From positions 1-17,387 of the forward strand of contig JBAZOJ010000050.1 of NCBI GenBank assembly GCA_041648755.1: a DNA stretch of 17,387 nucleotides, read 5' to 3'. Below, piece after piece: positions 14,007-17,387 of the stretch (positions are counted from its first letter, which is position 1; each line of letters starts with the position of its first letter). Below the pieces are notes generated by a model, which worked only from the letters and a program-made list of their open reading frames with translations, made no database searches and was not told the origin of the DNA. This DNA is from JBAZOJ01 sp041648755 (lineage in GTDB: Bacteria > Planctomycetota > B143-G9). The position numbers and the translations under genes are program-made.

Positions 14007-15197
14007 ATGAGGCTCGGCTCTATTCTGCTTGTTGCTATGCTTCTTGCCACGGTTCTCCCGTCGCGCCCACTTTTTGCCGAAAGCGACGAGGCCCGGCTGT
14101 GTTCAGACATTCATGCAATGCTCACGGCCAGGTCTGGCGACTTCCCCGCCGCGGTCAGCAAGGCCCTCGAACACTGGCGGGGCGCGGCCGACCGCGTCGA
14201 GGAACTGTCTGCCAAGCTCCCCATCGTTTTCCGGGCCGCTGCGAAGGGCCTTGCAGCCCAGTTGCGTTATCCCGATGAGTTCGAGCAGTTCCGCAGGGGC
14301 GTAGTGGAAAGGCTGCGTCTCATTGCAGATCCCCCGCAAGTGGGCGTAACAGCGGCGGGGGACCCAATCCCGGGGTTCGAGTTCGACTGTTCTTTCGGCT
14401 ATTCTCTGGACAGCGGAAAGGCAGACTGGGAGGAGTCAAGAGCGCGCGCCAGATTCGATTTCAAAATCAAGGAAGCCGAGTACTATCTCAGCCTGTACCT
14501 CCCGGACACCCCGGTAACGGAAGCATTCCTCGATGAGATGCTCGTCTGCCCGGCCATTGTGGGCGAAATTCCCAAGGAAGTCGTCCGACGGGTCGGGGAA
14601 TCCGATGCTCCCGGTTACGTTGCCACTCGGGCGTTGGGCCCGCTGTGGCAGATTGCATACCACGAGAAGAAGCCGTTGCCCGTGGACCTCGCCTTCGAGG
14701 CTGCCGTGCGGTGCGGCTGGATCAACTCACCCGTGGTCCTGGTTAACCTCCTCTACATCTTCCGGGAGGCTACGCCTCTGGTTCCTCTGCTTGCCGACCG
14801 CGCGGACGTCATCATCCCCAGAATGCCCATCCCGGGGGAGACCCGGAACGGGGAAAAGCCGGTCTTTGTCCGCTTCTCCGAACGCTTCTCATACGATTGG
14901 AGCCCGCCCCGGTGGGTGAAGGAACATCCGGAGGAGGCCGCAGAATACCGCAAGAAGGCCGATGAAATGACAAAGGAAGGCATCCAGAAGCCATGGGTTC
15001 TCTATCCCGGCGAGGTGTTTCCCCCTTCGCCTTCTCCTTCTCCGACGCCCCGCGTCACCCCGATCGCATCGCTAACCCCGTCATCAGCTCCGTCGGCCGT
15101 GTCCTCCCCGCTGAACTGGCTCATCCCCGCCATATCGCTTGCCGCAGCCCTTCTGGCAGTCATCGCCATCGTCCTGTGGCGCAGGAGGCGCCGGTAA
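14007..15197 (+). CDS. Signal-peptide protein with Pro/Ser linker and C-terminal membrane anchor
   Basis: The 396-residue protein has a signal peptide (MRLGSILLVAMLLATV, cleavage near LFA-ES). A soluble domain of about 320 residues, rich in charged helices, follows, then a Pro/Ser/Thr-rich linker (PPSPSPSPTPRVTP) and one membrane segment (WLIPAISLAAALLAVIAIVL). It ends in W plus five Arg. This predicts a type I membrane protein with the large domain outside and a basic tail inside. The order linker, membrane helix, Arg cluster also resembles C-terminal sorting signals of the exosortase or rhombosortase kind, but no PEP, LPXTG or GlyGly-type motif is seen. I do not recognise the soluble domain. 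The ATG at 14007 has GGGGA five bases upstream. The metallopeptidase-like gene follows after 57 bases. Confidence 0.8.
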   Translation: MRLGSILLVAMLLATVLPSRPLFAESDEARLCSDIHAMLTARSGDFPAAVSKALEHWRGAADRVEELSAKLPIVFRAAAKGLAAQLRYPDEFEQFRRGVVERLRLIADPPQVGVTAAGDPIPGFEFDCSFGYSLDSGKADWEESRARARFDFKIKEAEYYLSLYLPDTPVTEAFLDEMLVCPAIVGEIPKEVVRRVGESDAPGYVATRALGPLWQIAYHEKKPLPVDLAFEAAVRCGWINSPVVLVNLLYIFREATPLVPLLADRADVIIPRMPIPGETRNGEKPVFVRFSERFSYDWSPPRWVKEHPEEAAEYRKKADEMTKEGIQKPWVLYPGEVFPPSPSPSPTPRVTPIASLTPSSAPSAVSSPLNWLIPAISLAAALLAVIAIVLWRRRRR

Positions 15198-15254
15198 TCC
15201 GCAGGTCCCTCCCCCATTGCCTTCTCCCCGAAACCTGCGACAATCAGATCGCCA

Positions 15255-15785
15255 ATGGATGCCCGCCAGCAGATACCCCTCCGCCGCAATGGCCCCCGCA
15301 AGCGCACGATCAACGTCCGCGTGTTCCGCGCGCTCGTGCATCGTCTGTGGTCCAAAGTGCCTGAAGCCTACAAGCACGGCATCAAGGGCGGCTGCGTTGT
15401 AACGTCGAACGGCAGGCGCGACAAGAACGGCTTCATCCTTGGCGAGCTTGACCCGTTCTTCGGCAACTTCCGCGTGACGATCTACTACGGCTCGTTCCGC
15501 TCGGTGTTCCCCAACGCGAGCCCCACCAAGCTTGCCCGGGAAGTCCGCCGCACACTGCTGCACGAGGTGTACCACTTCCTCGAAGACAATGTGTCGCGCA
15601 ATGAGCTCGTGCGATTCGAGAATGAGAAGATCTTCCGCGAGGTCTTCCCAGAGAAATACGCAAAGGCTGTCAAGTCCGCGGCGCGCAGCATCCGCGTCTT
15701 CAGGTTGTTCCTCTATGCTTTCCTGATCGTCCTCGCCACAACGGGGCTCGTGCTTCTGGCATTGTATCTTTTCGGCGCGCTTTGA
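15255..15785 (+). CDS. Small zincin-like metallopeptidase with C-terminal membrane anchor
   Basis: The 176-residue protein carries LLHEVYHFLE (residues 101-110), an HExxH zinc site (H103, E104, H107). A third ligand is probably one of the downstream glutamates or aspartates (E110, D111, E117, E122). The region before it (FRVTIYYGSF, TKLAREVRRTLLHE) recalls the minimal zincin fold of the small MMP-like DUF1025 family, though I cannot confirm membership. Residues 149-175 form one membrane segment at the extreme C-terminus, so the protein is tail-anchored with its catalytic part probably on the cytoplasmic side. The N-terminus is basic and has no signal peptide. The start at 15255 has only a weak ribosome site. 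It lies 57 bases after the membrane-anchored protein gene, which suggests co-expression. Confidence 0.78.
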   Translation: MDARQQIPLRRNGPRKRTINVRVFRALVHRLWSKVPEAYKHGIKGGCVVTSNGRRDKNGFILGELDPFFGNFRVTIYYGSFRSVFPNASPTKLAREVRRTLLHEVYHFLEDNVSRNELVRFENEKIFREVFPEKYAKAVKSAARSIRVFRLFLYAFLIVLATTGLVLLALYLFGAL

Positions 15786-15793
15786 CCCGCCCC

Positions 15794-15821
15794 TTGCATT
15801 GGGGGCAAAAAAGCCTGTAAT
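15794..15821 (+). promoter_or_regulatory. Candidate promoter of the methyltransferase gene
   Basis: TTGCAT (15794-15799, 3/6) and TGTAAT (15816-15821, 5/6) are separated by 16 bases. A start near 15828 would leave a short leader carrying AAGGAG at 15832-15837. Confidence 0.4.
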
Positions 15822-15868
15822 AGCGCTCTCCAAGGAGCAGGAATCTGAGTAATTTCAGCATTGAACGA

Positions 15869-16675
15869 ATGATCGAACGCCGTCTTCGCAGCCTTCGCGA
15901 CGGGGCCGGGCGAACGGCCATTGACGTGCCCGCTGGCGCGGGAAAGATGTCAGCCATTCTGATGGGGCTCGGATGGAAGGTGCTTCCGTTCGACCTGTTC
16001 CCCGAGTACTTCACTGCCCCCGGCCTGACCTGCGTTAAGGCCGATATGGAACAAGGACTGCCGCTGCCAGACGCATCCGCTGATCTGATTGTCTGCCAGG
16101 AAGGCATCGAGCACATCCCCAACCAGTTGGCGCTGTTGCGCGAGTTCAACCGCATCCTGAAGCCCGGCGGAAAGCTACTGATCACCACGCCCAACATTTC
16201 CTCGCTGCAGGCCAAGTGCAGCAATTTCTTCATGGAAAGCGACGTGTTCCGCCGCCACGAGCCCTCCCCTCTCGACGCCCTGTGGCTCGGTGATGACGAA
16301 CGCTTCTACTACGGCCATCTGTTCCTGATCAGCGCGCAGAAGCTGGGGCTGCTTGCCAAAATCAACGGCTTCCGGCTTGTTGGATTTCACCGGTCGCGGA
16401 TCAGTTGGCGCTCGGTTTTCCTGGGGGTGCTGTATCCCCTGTCGGCATTGCTCAACCTCTATGCGGTGGCATATTCCGGATGGCGCAACCGCCGACTGGG
16501 TTCGAGCTACGCATGGGCGGTGGGCTGGGAAATGATGAAGACCAACCTCAATCCGAAGGTGATCTTCCAGAAGCACATGTTTGCAGAGTTCGACAAATGC
16601 TCGACACCGGTCGAGGCGATGCGGGAATTGAATCAGAACGCGCGCGAGGAGATAGGGAAGTACCTGGGAAAATGA
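15869..16675 (+). CDS. SAM-dependent methyltransferase (class I)
   Basis: From the ATG at 15869 the protein has 268 residues. Its Rossmann-type SAM site is visible: motif I AIDVPAGAGKMS (residues 17-28), an acidic residue after strand 2 (LPFDLFP), KADMEQGLPLPDASADLIVC for the adenine and post-II region, EGIEHI, and RILKPGGKLLITTPN after it. These are typical of methyltransferase type 11/ubiE-like enzymes. The substrate cannot be read from the sequence. A hydrophobic stretch (VFLGVLYPLSALLNLYAVAY, about 187-206) may touch the membrane, as in some lipid- or glycan-modifying enzymes. No ribosome site precedes the ATG. AAGGAG lies seven bases before an in-frame CTG at 15845, which would add eight residues (LSNFSIER), so the true start may be CTG. 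Confidence 0.88.
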   Translation: MIERRLRSLRDGAGRTAIDVPAGAGKMSAILMGLGWKVLPFDLFPEYFTAPGLTCVKADMEQGLPLPDASADLIVCQEGIEHIPNQLALLREFNRILKPGGKLLITTPNISSLQAKCSNFFMESDVFRRHEPSPLDALWLGDDERFYYGHLFLISAQKLGLLAKINGFRLVGFHRSRISWRSVFLGVLYPLSALLNLYAVAYSGWRNRRLGSSYAWAVGWEMMKTNLNPKVIFQKHMFAEFDKCSTPVEAMRELNQNAREEIGKYLGK

Positions 16676-16695
16676 TGATTGCTGAATGATGATTG
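16671..16695 (+). repeat. Short direct repeat at the end of the methyltransferase gene
   Basis: AATGATGATTG occurs at 16671-16681 and again at 16685-16695, a 14-base period, with a partial third copy (ATGAATAAG) following. The first copy contains the methyltransferase stop codon. It looks like a small tandem duplication or a remnant of an intergenic repeat. Confidence 0.6.
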
Positions 16696-16708
16696 ATGAA
16701 TAAGAGAA

Positions 16709-16763
16709 GCCCTCTCCGAGGGCAGAGAGAGACGCATCAAAGCGAAGAGGCTCCCAAGGGGAG
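16709..16763. other. Convergent intergenic region with two short hairpins
   Basis: GCCCT/AGGGC (16709-16713 and 16719-16723) and CTCCC/GGGAG (16751-16755 and 16759-16763) lie between the convergent gene ends. Neither has a clear T-run, although the second is followed on the minus strand by CCTCTTCGCTTT. They may serve as weak terminators. Confidence 0.3.
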
Positions 16764-16769
16764 AGTAGC

Positions 16770-17387
16770 TTAGTAGGACGACAGGACGTACGAGATCGAG
16801 ATCGAGTTGAAGGCTGCGGCCTGGCCCTCGCCCAACAATCTGTACAGTTGTCCGCGCGGAATGGGAAATGCGTAGTTCCCACTGTCGCCGTTTGCGGTTC
16901 CGGTGCAGATGGTAGAACGCAACGCATCGCGATATCCTGTCCATTGGTCAGAGGGGAACGCCTGCCACGCCCAGAGGTTGAACAGCCAGCCTTCAGGTGT
17001 GACAGCATCGATAGAAGGCCTGAACTCTCGCGACTTGACGATGAAATTGAAGGTATCATTGGTCAGCAAGGGCTTCCCCGCAGACCTGATTAGCGAAAGC
17101 ACGGCCCCGTAGTGGAATATCTCCTCAGGGCTGCCGGGAGCGGGAACGCGTCCCGCCGAGTCAATAATCAACTTGTTGGACACCTGCATACGACCCATGG
17201 CGATCTCGTTAAGCCGTTCGTAGAAATACCCGGGAGATTCGACGCCGTTGTCCGAGGCAGTTCTCAACGCTATCCCGATTATGGCAGTATCGAACATCAA
17301 ATCCACGCCAGCGGCGGGTTCGCCAAAGTGACCGGAATCGGAAAGCTTGTTCCAGAGATGCTTAAAGCCTGCCTGGACCCGCGGAGT
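16770..17387 (-). CDS. Unrecognised protein, C-terminal part (cut by window edge)
   Basis: The frame is open from the right edge to a TAA at 16770-16772, giving 205 residues of the C-terminal part. The real start is outside the window, because coding-like sequence (VQAGFKHLWNKLSDSGHFG) precedes the first GTG at 17306. The piece is Gly-, Ser- and Asn-containing with hydrophobic alternation (LIIDSAGRVP, WLFNLWAWQAF, FNSISISYVLSSY) and ends in Tyr preceded by alternating polar and hydrophobic residues. The last residue is not Phe, but an outer-surface or exported protein is possible. I do not recognise a family. It is convergent with the methyltransferase gene, 94 bases apart. Confidence 0.75.
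   Translation of the reverse strand, partial: TPRVQAGFKHLWNKLSDSGHFGEPAAGVDLMFDTAIIGIALRTASDNGVESPGYFYERLNEIAMGRMQVSNKLIIDSAGRVPAPGSPEEIFHYGAVLSLIRSAGKPLLTNDTFNFIVKSREFRPSIDAVTPEGWLFNLWAWQAFPSDQWTGYRDALRSTICTGTANGDSGNYAFPIPRGQLYRLLGEGQAAAFNSISISYVLSSY

Noticed and set aside
1..17387. Mobile elements, CRISPR arrays, toxin-antitoxin or phage genes
   Set aside because: No transposase, integrase, repeat-spacer pattern, terminal inverted repeats or phage-type proteins were seen on either strand.

Overview
The window is a gene-dense stretch (mid-50s to 60% GC by eye) from a bacterium that I cannot place firmly. Shine-Dalgarno sites are clear, sigma70-like promoters are recognisable and intrinsic terminators are present. 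About half of the genes carry Sec-type signal peptides or membrane anchors. The archaeal/eukaryotic-type prolyl-tRNA synthetase, the secreted HEAT-repeat protein, the secreted hydrolase-PDZ protein and the many lineage-specific exported proteins recall uncultured deep-branching or PVC-like phyla. That placement is inference only.

Layout. (1) 1-3504, minus strand: an exported HEAT-repeat protein, an intrinsic terminator, a PP2C phosphatase, a NYN-domain protein and the N-terminal part of prolyl-tRNA synthetase (cut by the window edge). The PP2C gene appears to start at AUU, and its ribosome binding site abuts the terminator T-run. (2) 3654-6664, plus strand, divergent from the HEAT gene: a secreted protein with eleven Dx2GxDxY repeats, then a secreted coiled-coil protein with a Tyr/Pro-rich tail. 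Both divergent promoters are visible. (3) 6711-8545, plus strand: the redox-sensing repressor Rex and, 17 bases later, an exported protein whose frame is interrupted by a UGA. The frame continues for 39 codons after that UGA, which ends a Cys-x-x-stop motif. A bulged hairpin with a GGU loop lies about 30 bases downstream. This makes it a candidate, unproven selenoprotein. (4) 8751-10647, minus strand: a membrane-anchored protein with leucine-rich-like segments, and a tRNA-Ala(GGC) with its own promoter and terminator. (5) 10756-13806, plus strand: an exported alpha/beta hydrolase with a PDZ domain, then the RNA ligase RtcB. (6) 14007-16675, plus strand: a signal-peptide protein with a C-terminal membrane anchor, a small HEVYH metallopeptidase-like protein with a C-terminal membrane segment, and a SAM methyltransferase. 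(7) 16770-17387, minus strand: the C-terminal part of an unrecognised protein.

Functionally the window mixes housekeeping genes (proS, rtcB, tRNA-Ala, rex) with a larger set of envelope proteins of unknown role. The observations most worth checking are the candidate UGA recoding in the gene after rex, the AUU start and terminator arrangement of the PP2C gene, and the 27-residue repeat protein. I found no transposon, CRISPR array, phage gene or defence cassette.
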